Of a stretch of 64,000 nt of DNA, positions 9,293-18,072 are shown piece after piece. The notes under the pieces are model-generated. The model made no database searches, had not been told where the DNA came from, and worked only from the letters and a program-made list of their open reading frames with translations. This stretch comes from Putridiphycobacter sp045110285 (GTDB lineage Bacteria; Bacteroidota; Bacteroidia; Flavobacteriales_D; Crocinitomicaceae), in assembly GCA_045110285.1 (NCBI GenBank), contig JBGCGA010000044.1, positions 18,849 through 82,848 on the forward strand. Reading direction: 5' to 3'. Within the stretch, counting starts at the first letter, position 1. Every line of letters begins with the position of its first letter. The position numbers and the translations under genes were made by a program.

Positions 9293-10294
9293 CTACTTGT
9301 TCAAGCTCCAGTCATATTCTTTATACGTTATTTCAGCATCTGCGTTAATGGGTGTGTCAACATACTTATTTAAGAAAGAAATAACGTCTCCTCCTTTAAA
9401 ATCGACCTTGTACCAATCAAATATTTTTGATATTTCAATTTTGTCGGCAGTTATTGAATTTGCATTGCTATTGATAAATGCCTTTGTTTGTTTTTCGAAA
9501 TATCTAATCAAATTACTAGCTGTCCAGGCTTTATTCAATAAAGGAGGGCATGATTTTGCGGCACAATTCACCGCAAAATGAATTCTTGCATCTTTAAATC
9601 TTGGTCTAATAATCTTATTTTCAATGTAATTTAAACTATAGCTTGAAGTTCCAACTTTTACAATATTCTGGTCCCATGGTTTTCCTCCGCTCAAATCAGT
9701 AATTGACTTTACTGGGTAGTTTTGCACTATTAACCTTACAGTTGCTGCATTATATAAATTTATCCAATATGCTAATTTTTCATTTCTAGACCAACTGTCT
9801 CTACTGGCAAAGCTTTCTAAATACTTGACATACGCATCTAATTCAGTTTTATTCGATTTCATTCCAGCATAATTCACCGCACCACTACTACTAACGTTTG
9901 CTCTTAGTAATGCATCCCACTTACTGTGGTCCGGCTTTAAAGGCACATTAGTTGGAACTGGCTCTGGCTCTGGTTCAGCAATAATTTTTGCCGTCTCATT
10001 TATACTGCTATTGACCTTTATTTCTTCCTGTACCTTAGCCTCTGTTTTGGATTTTGTTTGAGTTATTTCATTAGCAACAGCATCAATAGGTTGCTTATTA
10101 TCTACATCTAACACTTCAGATTCCTTTTCTACAGACGAATTATTCTCATAGGCATCTGTAGCAATTTCATCCTCAATTGGACTTTCTTCCATTATAGTTT
10201 CTGTCGTTTCAGCTACTTCCGACGGAACATTAGATTTGACTTCAGAACAGGCTAGTAACAATACCATTGCCAGTGTAGATAAAACGAATTTCAT
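9293..10294 (-). CDS. DUF547 domain-containing lipoprotein
   Basis: The 333-aa product has a lipoprotein signal with lipobox LLAC (Cys16). Residues ~20-115 form a low-complexity linker rich in Glu, Thr and Ser, with an alternating EPEPEPVP stretch. The DUF547 domain covers ~125-333, with the family motifs WINLYNAAT, IHFAVNCAAKSCPPL and Trp/Tyr-rich ends. DUF547 has a papain-like fold in some predictions but no established reaction. The acidic linker probably spaces the domain from the membrane anchor. The gene is convergent with the DUF2490 gene (3-base gap). Confidence 0.85.
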   Translation of the reverse strand: MKFVLSTLAMVLLLACSEVKSNVPSEVAETTETIMEESPIEDEIATDAYENNSSVEKESEVLDVDNKQPIDAVANEITQTKSKTEAKVQEEIKVNSSINETAKIIAEPEPEPVPTNVPLKPDHSKWDALLRANVSSSGAVNYAGMKSNKTELDAYVKYLESFASRDSWSRNEKLAYWINLYNAATVRLIVQNYPVKSITDLSGGKPWDQNIVKVGTSSYSLNYIENKIIRPRFKDARIHFAVNCAAKSCPPLLNKAWTASNLIRYFEKQTKAFINSNANSITADKIEISKIFDWYKVDFKGGDVISFLNKYVDTPINADAEITYKEYDWSLNK

Positions 10295-10439
10295 AATTAA
10301 TTTTTATGTAAATATATCCTTTTTGAACGGTTTAAAGTCAAAATACTTACATTCTGTGAGTAATTTTCCACTGCCTATAATTGTAAAGTCAGAACAAAGT
10401 CTACCAAATATTCGTTAGATTGTTGTATTTTACCGCAAT

Positions 10440-11060
10440 ATGAAAAACTTTCTTTTCCTACTTTTACTTTCTGTACCGCTACTGGCATCTGCTCAAAATA
10501 CAGACAGTATTGCAATTGAAGAAATTAAAAACTTCCAAATAGATCAAAATTTACATTATAAAGACAAGGCCCATTCTCCGCTTACTAAAAAAGACAGAAG
10601 AAAATTTAAAGGTCATGATTTTTTCAAAATTGATTTGAACTACAGAGTTGTAGCAAACGTTGTTTTAACCCCCGAGAGCGATACTTTTGGGATGAAAACT
10701 TCAACAGACAGAAAACCGCTTTACAGAAAGTACGGCATTGCTCATTTTACAATCAATGGCGTAAAATGTCAGCTGAGCATTTATCAGAATATAAAATTTT
10801 CGAAAATAAAGGGGTACGAAAACAGTTTGTTTTTGCTATTTAATGATCAAACAAATGGCTCAGAGTCATATGGAGGAGGCCGATATATCGATTTAGAAAT
10901 AGTTGAAAGCGACAGTATGATTATAGACTTTAATCAATCTTACAACCCATACTGCCATTACAATTCTAAGTACAGTTGTCCGATTCCGCCATCTGAAAAT
11001 AATTTACAATTGGAAATTAGGGCCGGAACAAAAGCATATCAAAATGCTAAAGCACATTAA
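10440..11060 (+). CDS. DUF1684 domain-containing secreted protein
   Basis: The 206-aa product has a signal peptide (~1-18, ending ASAQ). The rest fits DUF1684: KKDRRKFKGHDFF, then RKYGIAHFTINGV, then SYGGGRYIDLE, ending with NPYCHYNSKYSCPIPP, the conserved Cys/Pro motif of the family. The function is unknown; the fold is predicted to be all-beta. It stands alone between a divergent lipoprotein gene and a longer intergenic stretch. Confidence 0.82.
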   Translation: MKNFLFLLLLSVPLLASAQNTDSIAIEEIKNFQIDQNLHYKDKAHSPLTKKDRRKFKGHDFFKIDLNYRVVANVVLTPESDTFGMKTSTDRKPLYRKYGIAHFTINGVKCQLSIYQNIKFSKIKGYENSLFLLFNDQTNGSESYGGGRYIDLEIVESDSMIIDFNQSYNPYCHYNSKYSCPIPPSENNLQLEIRAGTKAYQNAKAH

Positions 11061-11260
11061 TTTGAAAGCCTTTTGTGTAGGAATTACTTAAATGAGGGTG
11101 ATTGTGCGTTTCATTTCTATTTATTTAAAAACATTTGAGAACTCCTGCAAAAAAGTACGTTAACATTTTTTAACTGTGGTTTCTAAAATAATAATTTTTA
11201 AGAGTCAACTTATTATAAAATAAGCCGTCTATTTTCATAGCAAATGCTATTTCGTTTGTA

Positions 11261-11268
11261 TAAATTTG
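11261..11268 (+). promoter_or_regulatory. -7 box TAAATTTG
   Basis: An exact match to the Bacteroidota -7 consensus TAnnTTTG, 26 bases before the ATG at 11295. No clear -33 TTG is present. It also lies inside the longer ORF that would start at 11244, which supports 11295 as the true start. Confidence 0.3.
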
Positions 11269-11294
11269 TATTCATCAGTTTTGAAAAAATCACA

Positions 11295-12233
11295 ATGAAA
11301 AAAATCTTTTTTATTCTAGTCTTCGCCCTAAATATTCAAACTTTTGCTCAAAAAGCATACGTGAAAGAGTATAACTTAACCATTTCGGGTCAAATTTCAG
11401 ATGAGAACAACAAGCCATTAAAAAGCGCAACAATTCGAACAATTTACAATAGAGTACCTGTGGCTATTTCGCATCCCGATACTTTGAATGCAACTGTAGA
11501 TGAAAAAGGTAAATATAGAATTGTACTGAAGGAATTTGGTTTATATAATATTGAAATTTCAGGACCAAACAAAATCGCCTATCGCGTAAAATGCTTATAC
11601 TCTGACAAGATGGCTCAAGGGATTCGAGACCGAAAAAGCTCGTACCTACTAAATGTTCAACTCCTACCGCAAACAAGCAAAGTTAAGATTGACATTTATA
11701 ATGGAGGCGAGTTAATGGCAAGAGGAGGAAAACCTACATTAGTGCCTTATAAACGATACCTTCAAGCACATGACTTTGAAATAAGAAATGGATTTAAAAC
11801 AACAAAGAAAGCTACAAAATATATTCAGAAAAGAATAAAGAAACTCCAAGTTTCAAAAGTGTTAGGTCTCTTAGCTACACGTAAAGAAATCGATACTATT
11901 ATCTCAAATAAAGTATATGCTCCTGAAATTCGAAAAAGATGGAAGCAGTTCTTTGGTTTAACGCACCCAAATATAGACAAACAGCGAGCTGAATTAGCAC
12001 AAGATTTTTTTACAAAAATCAGTCAGAAAAATGAAGAAGGAGAATTGGTTTACAAATACAAAAGTCATACTTTAGATTTGACCAAAACAGTTCAAGCAGA
12101 TGACTCTAAGAAAGTTTTTAATTTGTATCGCTATAATTTTGAAAGTACTGATGGCAAGACCTTGTCATATGATGTGATGCTGTTTCGCACCTTGAGCGGT
12201 TGGAAAATAAACTATATCTCTGAAATATATTAG
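11295..12233 (+). CDS. Exported protein with carboxypeptidase regulatory-like domain
   Basis: From the ATG at 11295 the product is 312 aa with a signal peptide ending TFAQ. An upstream start at 11244 would bury this signal and overlap a promoter box, so 11295 is preferred. Residues ~28-110 look like a carboxypeptidase regulatory/CNA-B-like beta-sandwich (TISGQISDENNKPLKSATI, then GKYRIVLKEFGLYNIEI). The C-terminal half is Lys-rich and helical, ending in a beta segment (GWKINYISEIY), and is not recognised. It precedes the GldM homologue on the same strand, with 205 bases between. Confidence 0.6.
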   Translation: MKKIFFILVFALNIQTFAQKAYVKEYNLTISGQISDENNKPLKSATIRTIYNRVPVAISHPDTLNATVDEKGKYRIVLKEFGLYNIEISGPNKIAYRVKCLYSDKMAQGIRDRKSSYLLNVQLLPQTSKVKIDIYNGGELMARGGKPTLVPYKRYLQAHDFEIRNGFKTTKKATKYIQKRIKKLQVSKVLGLLATRKEIDTIISNKVYAPEIRKRWKQFFGLTHPNIDKQRAELAQDFFTKISQKNEEGELVYKYKSHTLDLTKTVQADDSKKVFNLYRYNFESTDGKTLSYDVMLFRTLSGWKINYISEIY

Positions 12234-12370
12234 AGATCTGTAGCAATTTTCTGAATTTCATCTCGAATTTTTTCTAGTGCTTTTTTCTGGTTTAATTCAT
12301 ATATCACTCTGTTAAACTTATTACTCAAAATAACAACTAAACATTTAAAGTACAATATTTTAGAATTAAG
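12230..12370 (-). pseudogene. Possible relic of a coding C-terminus
   Basis: On the minus strand a 46-codon open frame without a start codon reads as a plausible protein end: LVVILSNKFNR, then YELNQKKALEKIRDEIQKIA, then a TAA stop. The pattern of a beta strand (VVILSN) followed by a charged C-terminal helix resembles the end of serine hydrolases of the beta-lactamase/PBP class, but that match is from memory and weak. It overlaps the stop of the gene at 11295 and leads nowhere upstream, so it would be a leftover of a deleted gene. Chance is a real alternative. Confidence 0.25.
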
Positions 12371-12438
12371 TCATAATTTCTTTTGTTACTTTTTTTCTTT
12401 TTTGGTGTTATCCTATTGAACCAAAAAATCAAAAAACC

Positions 12439-14151
12439 ATGGCCGGGAAAAGAGAGACCCCTAGACAAAAAATGATAGGTATGATGTACCTTGTACTAAC
12501 TGCCTTACTGGCACTTAATGTATCAAAAGAAGTAATAGCAGCGTTTGTGACGATAAATGATAAGCTGAATGCAAGTAGCGCCATCATATCAATAAAAAGT
12601 GATGACATCTACAATCAGTTTGAGCAGAAAAAAGCCGGATTACTGGCTGCAAAGTCCTCACTCGACGAATTTAATATTTGGCATCAAAAAGCAATTGATT
12701 CTAAAAACCTCACCAGTGAACTTGTCAATTTCATTATGTCGGAAAGTAATGAAATGATAAAAGAAGCAGAAGGCAAAGACTGGGTTGAATCGAGAGATGA
12801 AAACGGATATATTCAAAGTCTTAAACCATTAATTGACATCCGAAACATGGATAATTACGATATACCTACAAGTATTTTTGTTGGTTCTAATCCAACAGCT
12901 CCAAATGAAAGAGGCTTAGCTCTACAATCCAAAATTCACAGCTTTAGAGATTCAATTTGTCGATTGATGGGCAATATCACGTATGGAGGAAAAAACTACA
13001 CATTCACGCCTCCAGCTGCAGCAGATCAACTCGAAGATGCCTTGAAATCAGTTCTTCCTGAAGACCGAACGAAAATAAAACAAGTTTATACTGCTCTCAG
13101 TACGCCAAAAACTTTGAAATCGCACAGTAAATATAAAGAGCAACTACCTTGGGCTTCAGTAATGTTTGACCATGCTCCGATTGTTGCCGCAGCATCATTA
13201 CTCAATGCACTTAAGCTAGATATTAAAAATAGCGAGGCTGAAGTGTCCAGCTTTTTTTTAGCGAAAGTAAAAGCTCCAAAATTTATCTTCAATAAAATAG
13301 AGCCATTACCATTTGCCAGTACTAGATACATTAATTCTGGTGACTCTTTAGCAGTTAATGTGATGATTGCGGCCTATGACTCAAATGCTGTAAAAGTAAT
13401 CCGTTACGGAATTGATAATGATACTATTGAAAACAAATGGATTGAAACCAACGGACCTATCCAAGTGAAAGGAACAGCAGGCAACCACACCATAAAAGGA
13501 GCTATAGGAGTTGAAGAACAAGGTGTAATGAAATGGAAACCTTGGCGATTTAATTATACTGTAGGCAAACCAATGGGAGCGATTGCACAGCCTGAAATGC
13601 GAGTACTTTACAAAGGTTACGATAATCTAATAGAAGCTAGTGCGTCTGGCTTTCCGTCCGATAGAATATCAGTTTCTGGATCAGGATGCACAGTTCGAAG
13701 GAAATCAGGACAACAATATGAAGTTAGGACCAACCGAGGCAGCAGAAGTGCATCAATCACCATTCATGCCACAAAAGATAATGGCTCAAAAGTAAATCTT
13801 GGCACCTATTCTTACCAAGTAAGACCTATGCCACGCGCAGTTACCTATCTAGGAAGCATAAAAAACGGAGATTCACCTCGTCATTCTACAGTAGTTGCTC
13901 AGACACGTACAAGTATAAGATTTGGAAGGGACGTCATCTTAAGGCAAGTACCGTTTGATATTTTAGGAGGTACTGTAAAAGTAGAAGGACTTCTTATAAG
14001 CGGCAAAATAAACCCTGGCGGCTCACTAGATGCAAAAGCTAAGCGCGCAATCAGACAATCGAAAGGAAAAGAAGTGACAATAAAAATAAAATATCGAGAT
14101 CCGTCAGGATACTCTCAGAATGCGGAAACGCTAACCTTCACCTCTATATAA
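12439..14151 (+). CDS. GldM/PorM-like type IX secretion motor subunit (orphan)
   Basis: The 570-aa product starts with the GldM signature: MAGKRETPRQKMIGMMYLV, one transmembrane helix (~14-36) containing LALNVSKEVIAAF, then a long periplasmic part. In GldM this helix forms the proton-driven motor with GldL, and the periplasmic domains reach the GldK/GldN ring. The middle (~60-220) is helical and the rest is made of beta-rich domains, as in GldM. It is somewhat longer than classical GldM (about 510-540 aa). The usual gldK, gldL and gldN neighbours are absent: upstream is an exported regulatory-domain protein, downstream a convergent MFS transporter. It is either a paralogue or the only copy, separated from its operon. 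Confidence 0.85.
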   Translation: MAGKRETPRQKMIGMMYLVLTALLALNVSKEVIAAFVTINDKLNASSAIISIKSDDIYNQFEQKKAGLLAAKSSLDEFNIWHQKAIDSKNLTSELVNFIMSESNEMIKEAEGKDWVESRDENGYIQSLKPLIDIRNMDNYDIPTSIFVGSNPTAPNERGLALQSKIHSFRDSICRLMGNITYGGKNYTFTPPAAADQLEDALKSVLPEDRTKIKQVYTALSTPKTLKSHSKYKEQLPWASVMFDHAPIVAAASLLNALKLDIKNSEAEVSSFFLAKVKAPKFIFNKIEPLPFASTRYINSGDSLAVNVMIAAYDSNAVKVIRYGIDNDTIENKWIETNGPIQVKGTAGNHTIKGAIGVEEQGVMKWKPWRFNYTVGKPMGAIAQPEMRVLYKGYDNLIEASASGFPSDRISVSGSGCTVRRKSGQQYEVRTNRGSRSASITIHATKDNGSKVNLGTYSYQVRPMPRAVTYLGSIKNGDSPRHSTVVAQTRTSIRFGRDVILRQVPFDILGGTVKVEGLLISGKINPGGSLDAKAKRAIRQSKGKEVTIKIKYRDPSGYSQNAETLTFTSI

Positions 14152-14159
14152 TTTATCAT

Positions 14160-15422
14160 TTAATTTATGGCTTTAGCTTTTTCATCCTTCCTGACAGACT
14201 GAGAAATAGCTAAATCGCTTTTACCTCTAACTATGGCAATTAATAAACCAAGTAGAGGTAAAAGGGCCATAAAATAATACATTTGAAAACCAATTAACCC
14301 GTATAAACCAGCACCTATAACCGGAAATAAAGCCAATGCCAACGAATTAATAGATTCACTAATACCCATTATTTCGCCTTGCCTTTGCGGATTTGCATGT
14401 TGAGCAATTAACCCGTTAAAAGTTGGAAAACATAGTGATAGTCCCAAATTCATTACGTAATAAAATGCTATATAAAGATATAAAACATCCGTTAGCGTTA
14501 AGCAAATCAAACCAACAGTTGAAAGACTTAAACCAATTAGTAGAGTCTTGTATTGGCCAAACTTATTGATGAACTTCTTAGATAAAAAAGCTTGATTGAA
14601 CGCTAAAAATATTCCAACAAACAGCATAAAAAAACCTAATTCCTGTTCGTTAAAATCAAATAAGTCAATAAGGAAAAGTGAAATTGAGGAAATATAAAAA
14701 GCCATCATTACTGAAAAAACAAACTTTATAATAAATAGTGTTTTTATAATTGGTTTAGGCTTTACTTCTCTAATTCGTCGAAATATAAAAAAGCTTTTAC
14801 TAATCGTCTGCCTTTCTTTTCTAATCCGTTTTTTTTCTGGAAGCGATTCTTTTAGCCAAAAACGAATGGCAAATAAGGTAATTACTGAAATAAGAATAGC
14901 GGTAATGATAGTGCCTTTATAACCTAAAGCTGTGCCGGCAGTTAACCCACCTATTCCAGGACCAACAATTAACGCAATACCAGAAATTCCACCTAAGTAA
15001 CCAAAAATATATGACTTTTCCTCTGGAGTTGTAATATCAGCTACATAAGCATTCGCTACAGAAGCATTACCCCCGGTAATGCCATCAAAAACTCTTGACA
15101 GTCCTACTAGTACAAGTGGAATAGCGACTCCATAAATTGAAATATAAGGAGTAAATAATGCTCCTAAAAAAACAAACCAACTCAACAAGGTTCCCGCTTG
15201 GCTAACCATCAGAATTGGCTTTCGACCTTTTTGATCGCTCATAGCGCCTAACCACGGAGAACCAATAAACTGTGAAGCTGAGTATAGAGTTAACATTAAT
15301 CCAAAAACCCATTTAGGTGCTCCATAATCTTCTACAATAAATGGCAAAACAGGCATTAAAATACTAAACCCTAATACATTAACAAAAACAAGTAAGTATG
15401 CCGGTAGAAGTTTTTTGCTCAT
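14160..15422 (-). CDS. MFS transporter (TetA-like DHA1 group)
   Basis: The 420-aa integral membrane protein has about 12 hydrophobic segments. The loop after TM2 carries GAMSDQKGRKPIL, the MFS motif A; GLSRVFDGITGGNASVANAYVAD is split around the family motif in TM5. These features fit the DHA1 drug:proton antiporter group that includes TetA, but the substrate cannot be told. A longer ORF begins at 15446; 15422 is preferred because a -7 box (15428-15435) lies between the two ATGs. It is convergent with the GldM homologue (8-base gap). Confidence 0.85.
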   Translation of the reverse strand: MSKKLLPAYLLVFVNVLGFSILMPVLPFIVEDYGAPKWVFGLMLTLYSASQFIGSPWLGAMSDQKGRKPILMVSQAGTLLSWFVFLGALFTPYISIYGVAIPLVLVGLSRVFDGITGGNASVANAYVADITTPEEKSYIFGYLGGISGIALIVGPGIGGLTAGTALGYKGTIITAILISVITLFAIRFWLKESLPEKKRIRKERQTISKSFFIFRRIREVKPKPIIKTLFIIKFVFSVMMAFYISSISLFLIDLFDFNEQELGFFMLFVGIFLAFNQAFLSKKFINKFGQYKTLLIGLSLSTVGLICLTLTDVLYLYIAFYYVMNLGLSLCFPTFNGLIAQHANPQRQGEIMGISESINSLALALFPVIGAGLYGLIGFQMYYFMALLPLLGLLIAIVRGKSDLAISQSVRKDEKAKAIN

Positions 15423-15427
15423 GGCCA

Positions 15428-15435
15428 CAAAGATA
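15428..15435 (-). promoter_or_regulatory. -7 box TATCTTTG before MFS gene
   Basis: An exact TAnnTTTG match on the minus strand, 5 bases before the ATG at 15422. Transcription from it would give a leaderless or nearly leaderless mRNA. No -33 element was found. Confidence 0.25.
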
Positions 15436-15492
15436 CAATTTAGCAATACCCTAATCAGAAAAAAAAGTAATTATAAATTAAGTAATAACCCT

Positions 15493-15500
15493 TAAATTTG
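15493..15500 (+). promoter_or_regulatory. -7 box TAAATTTG
   Basis: An exact TAnnTTTG match 19 bases before the ATG at 15520, the same spacing as several other genes here. No clear -33 TTG. Confidence 0.3.
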
Positions 15501-15519
15501 GTTTTCATAAACTTCGAAT

Positions 15520-16521
15520 ATGCTAAAAACATTATTGATTATTCTTTTTTCTGCTTTCATTTCAAATATTGTATTAAGTCAGGATAAATCAAAGAAAATG
15601 AATGGAGTTAGTTTTGTTGGAACTAAAGAACTGATAAAGCAAAAACATATTGACCCAGTTAAAAGTTTAAATGCCAATTGGATAACTGTTATGCCTTTTG
15701 GCTTTATTGCTAACGGCACAGCTGCAGTGCGATTTAATGAAGATTGGCAATGGTCAGGAGAAACTGTAAAAGGCATAAAACACACTATAGAATTAGCTCA
15801 GAAAAACAATTTAAAAATACTGTTAAAGCCCCATATCTGGTTGCACAACGGCTGGATTGGTGACTTAAACTTTAGCAATGAAAGGGATTTTCAAACTTTT
15901 GAGAAAACATATTCCAACTACATCATTGAATTTGCTAAACTAGCCCAATTATTAAAGGTAGAAGTATTTTGTATAGGAGTTGAAATTAAAAAAATAGCTG
16001 TAAATCGTCCTAAATTTTGGAAGGAACTAATTAAAAAAGTCAGAATTATTTATTCGGGTAAACTCACATACTCCTCTAATTGGGACAATTTCAATCATAT
16101 TAGTTTTTGGAATGAGTTAGACTACATTGGAATTGATGCTTACTTCCCTGTTTCAAGCTCAAAAACACCTAGCTTTCAATCGTGTTTTATTGGTTGGGAG
16201 AAACATTTTGATGCTATTAAAAGTTTTTCTGATTCAATTAAAAAACAAGTAATTTTCACTGAATTCGGTTATAGAAATATTGATTATACTGGGAAAGAGC
16301 CATGGACGGAATCTGACAATTCCACCTTTAATTCTCAAGCACAAATTAATGCTTATCGTGCCATTTTTGCAAAGTTTTGGGGCCAAAGCTGGTTTGCAGG
16401 AGGCTTTTTGTGGAAATGGTTCCCAAACCACTCAGAAACTGGGGGGCCAAAAGATAATAGATTTACACCGCAAAATAAATCAGTTGAAAAGATAATTCGA
16501 GGCTTTTACAGAAATGCATAG
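15520..16521 (+). CDS. Glycoside hydrolase family 113-like protein
   Basis: The 333-aa exported protein (signal peptide ~1-20, ending VLSQ) looks like the TIM-barrel GH113 family, whose studied members are beta-mannanases. The expected two catalytic glutamates are visible: Glu155 in FCIGVEIKK after strand 4 (acid/base) and Glu248 in IFTEFGYR after strand 7 (nucleophile). Other barrel features are LLKPHIWLHNG and YIGIDAYFPV. The substrate is inferred from family only. No SusC/SusD pair or other polysaccharide genes are next to it, so it is a lone glycosidase. Confidence 0.75.
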   Translation: MLKTLLIILFSAFISNIVLSQDKSKKMNGVSFVGTKELIKQKHIDPVKSLNANWITVMPFGFIANGTAAVRFNEDWQWSGETVKGIKHTIELAQKNNLKILLKPHIWLHNGWIGDLNFSNERDFQTFEKTYSNYIIEFAKLAQLLKVEVFCIGVEIKKIAVNRPKFWKELIKKVRIIYSGKLTYSSNWDNFNHISFWNELDYIGIDAYFPVSSSKTPSFQSCFIGWEKHFDAIKSFSDSIKKQVIFTEFGYRNIDYTGKEPWTESDNSTFNSQAQINAYRAIFAKFWGQSWFAGGFLWKWFPNHSETGGPKDNRFTPQNKSVEKIIRGFYRNA

Positions 16522-16590
16522 CCTTTATTAGTGCTGTTAAAAAATTGTTATACTTTATTTAACACCAAATATAATCTGCATCTTTATGCT

Positions 16591-17511
16591 ATGCAGAATC
16601 TTATTTTTGCGATTTCCTTTGTTATTTCACTCAATCTCAATGCTGGTTATATTGACTATTATAATGCGGTAAACGAAGGTGAATACCACATGTACGAAGG
16701 TCAGTATGACTTAGCTATTGCCAATTTTACCAGGGCGTTTATTTTGGTTGACCAACCTAAATCAAGAGATTTTTTTCTGGCCGCAAAATGTTACTCTCAG
16801 ATAGGTAACGAAAAAGAAATGTATAAATATTTGGAGTTAGCTGTGCTAGGTGGTCTTGACAAGTCATTTATTGAAGCAGACAGTTTATGGTTTACAAATT
16901 ATCGTTTTTCTGACGGCTATATCTCGACAATGAAACTTGAGCCTAGCAAAGTTGAAAAGATTAAAGACAAAGATTCAGAGGAGGCTTTTCATGCTCTTGA
17001 AAAGAACTTTAAAATGTTTAAGGTTCTAAAATATTACAAAGCCTATCATAAGCGAGATAGTTTCCCTGACGACTATCAATTAAAACTAGAAACTTACATT
17101 CCTTATAACGATTCAATGACAAATCAACTAGTTGATTTTTATTGCAATTATTCTTTTCCTTCAAAAAATGAAGACATTCGACTACTAATCGTAATGAGCA
17201 CAATGTTTTTGTCAGCTGACTTACCTTATTATAATAGTTTGAAAATGATTTTTAAAAGCAATATAGATAAAGGCATAGTGACACCTTCACACTACATGAA
17301 TCTTTTTGAAAATTTTCAGCTTCAAAAGTTAAACCCATATCAGAGAGTCGATAAAACATTCGGAACAGCAGAAAATTCCATAGCCAAAGAAGATTTTGAG
17401 CAAATTTTAAAAAATAGGAAAGAAATTGGAATGAGTACTTATTATGTGAGCGCTCCAAACTACTTTAAAAACTATAAACCTGTGCCCATAGAAAAATTAA
17501 TTAGGCTTTAA
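16591..17511 (+). CDS. Exported TPR-like protein of unknown function
   Basis: From the ATG at 16591 the product is 306 aa with a short signal peptide ending LNAG; the longer ORF from 16531 would hide it. Residues ~35-85 form one or two TPR-like helix pairs (GQYDLAIANFTRAF, then AAKCYSQIGNEKEMYKYLEL). The rest is helical, rich in Tyr, Lys and Asp, and not recognised. It follows the GH113 gene by 69 bases on the same strand. No catalytic motif is visible. Confidence 0.6.
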   Translation: MQNLIFAISFVISLNLNAGYIDYYNAVNEGEYHMYEGQYDLAIANFTRAFILVDQPKSRDFFLAAKCYSQIGNEKEMYKYLELAVLGGLDKSFIEADSLWFTNYRFSDGYISTMKLEPSKVEKIKDKDSEEAFHALEKNFKMFKVLKYYKAYHKRDSFPDDYQLKLETYIPYNDSMTNQLVDFYCNYSFPSKNEDIRLLIVMSTMFLSADLPYYNSLKMIFKSNIDKGIVTPSHYMNLFENFQLQKLNPYQRVDKTFGTAENSIAKEDFEQILKNRKEIGMSTYYVSAPNYFKNYKPVPIEKLIRL

Positions 17512-17588
17512 AATTTTAAAACTATTGGTAATAACTGATTCAAAGCTATTTTATCAAACATTTTTAGCCAATAGCGAAACTTATTAAT

Positions 17589-17596
17589 TAATTTTG
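17589..17596 (+). promoter_or_regulatory. -7 box TAATTTTG
   Basis: An exact TAnnTTTG match 20 bases before the ATG at 17617. Confidence 0.3.
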
Positions 17597-17616
17597 CTTT
17601 AAATGAACTAGTCAAC

Positions 17617-18072
17617 ATGCTAAAAAAATTTCTACTACTCCTTTTAATAGTATTCGCTGTAATGCAATTTATTCAAATTGATGTGAGCATACCTGAAGAT
17701 GCTGCTACTAAAACTGATTTTTTGACGAAGTATGAGACTCCGGCTAATATTGCAGCACTAATTAAAGATGGATGCTATGATTGTCACTCGTACAAAACAG
17801 AATATAAATGGTATATGCATATTGCGCCTGTATCATGGCTGACAAAAGGACATGTTGAAGACGGCAGAAAACATCTTAATTTTTCGGATTGGGATGCTTA
17901 TGACTTCCGAAAAAAGGTGCATAAGTTAGAGGAATGCTTCGAAGAAATTGAAGCATACAAGATGCCGATATCTGGATATGTTACCATGCATCCTGAAGCA
18001 GATTTTTCAAATGAGGAACGTGAGTTATTAATTGGTTATTTTAAGGAGTTAGAAAAAACAATCACTGACTAA
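17617..18072 (+). CDS. Haem-binding domain-containing protein
   Basis: The 151-aa product has an N-terminal hydrophobic segment (~1-20) that acts as membrane anchor or signal. The haem attachment motif CYDCH is at Cys53-His57, followed by the family pattern YKWYMHIAPVSWL and later KMP and HPEA. This matches the Bacteroidota haem-binding domain (Haem_bd), a single-haem c-type cytochrome-like domain in the periplasm. A role in electron transfer is likely but the partner is unknown. Its stop overlaps that of the convergent ABC-F gene by 4 bases. Confidence 0.82.
   Translation: MLKKFLLLLLIVFAVMQFIQIDVSIPEDAATKTDFLTKYETPANIAALIKDGCYDCHSYKTEYKWYMHIAPVSWLTKGHVEDGRKHLNFSDWDAYDFRKKVHKLEECFEEIEAYKMPISGYVTMHPEADFSNEERELLIGYFKELEKTITD

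Noticed and set aside
12439..14151. A full gldKLMN operon around the GldM homologue
   Set aside because: The neighbours on both sides were read and none resembles GldK, GldL or GldN.
14160..15422. MFS transporter as a tetracycline resistance gene
   Set aside because: Shares only general DHA1 motifs; TetA-like is a fold group and the substrate cannot be deduced.
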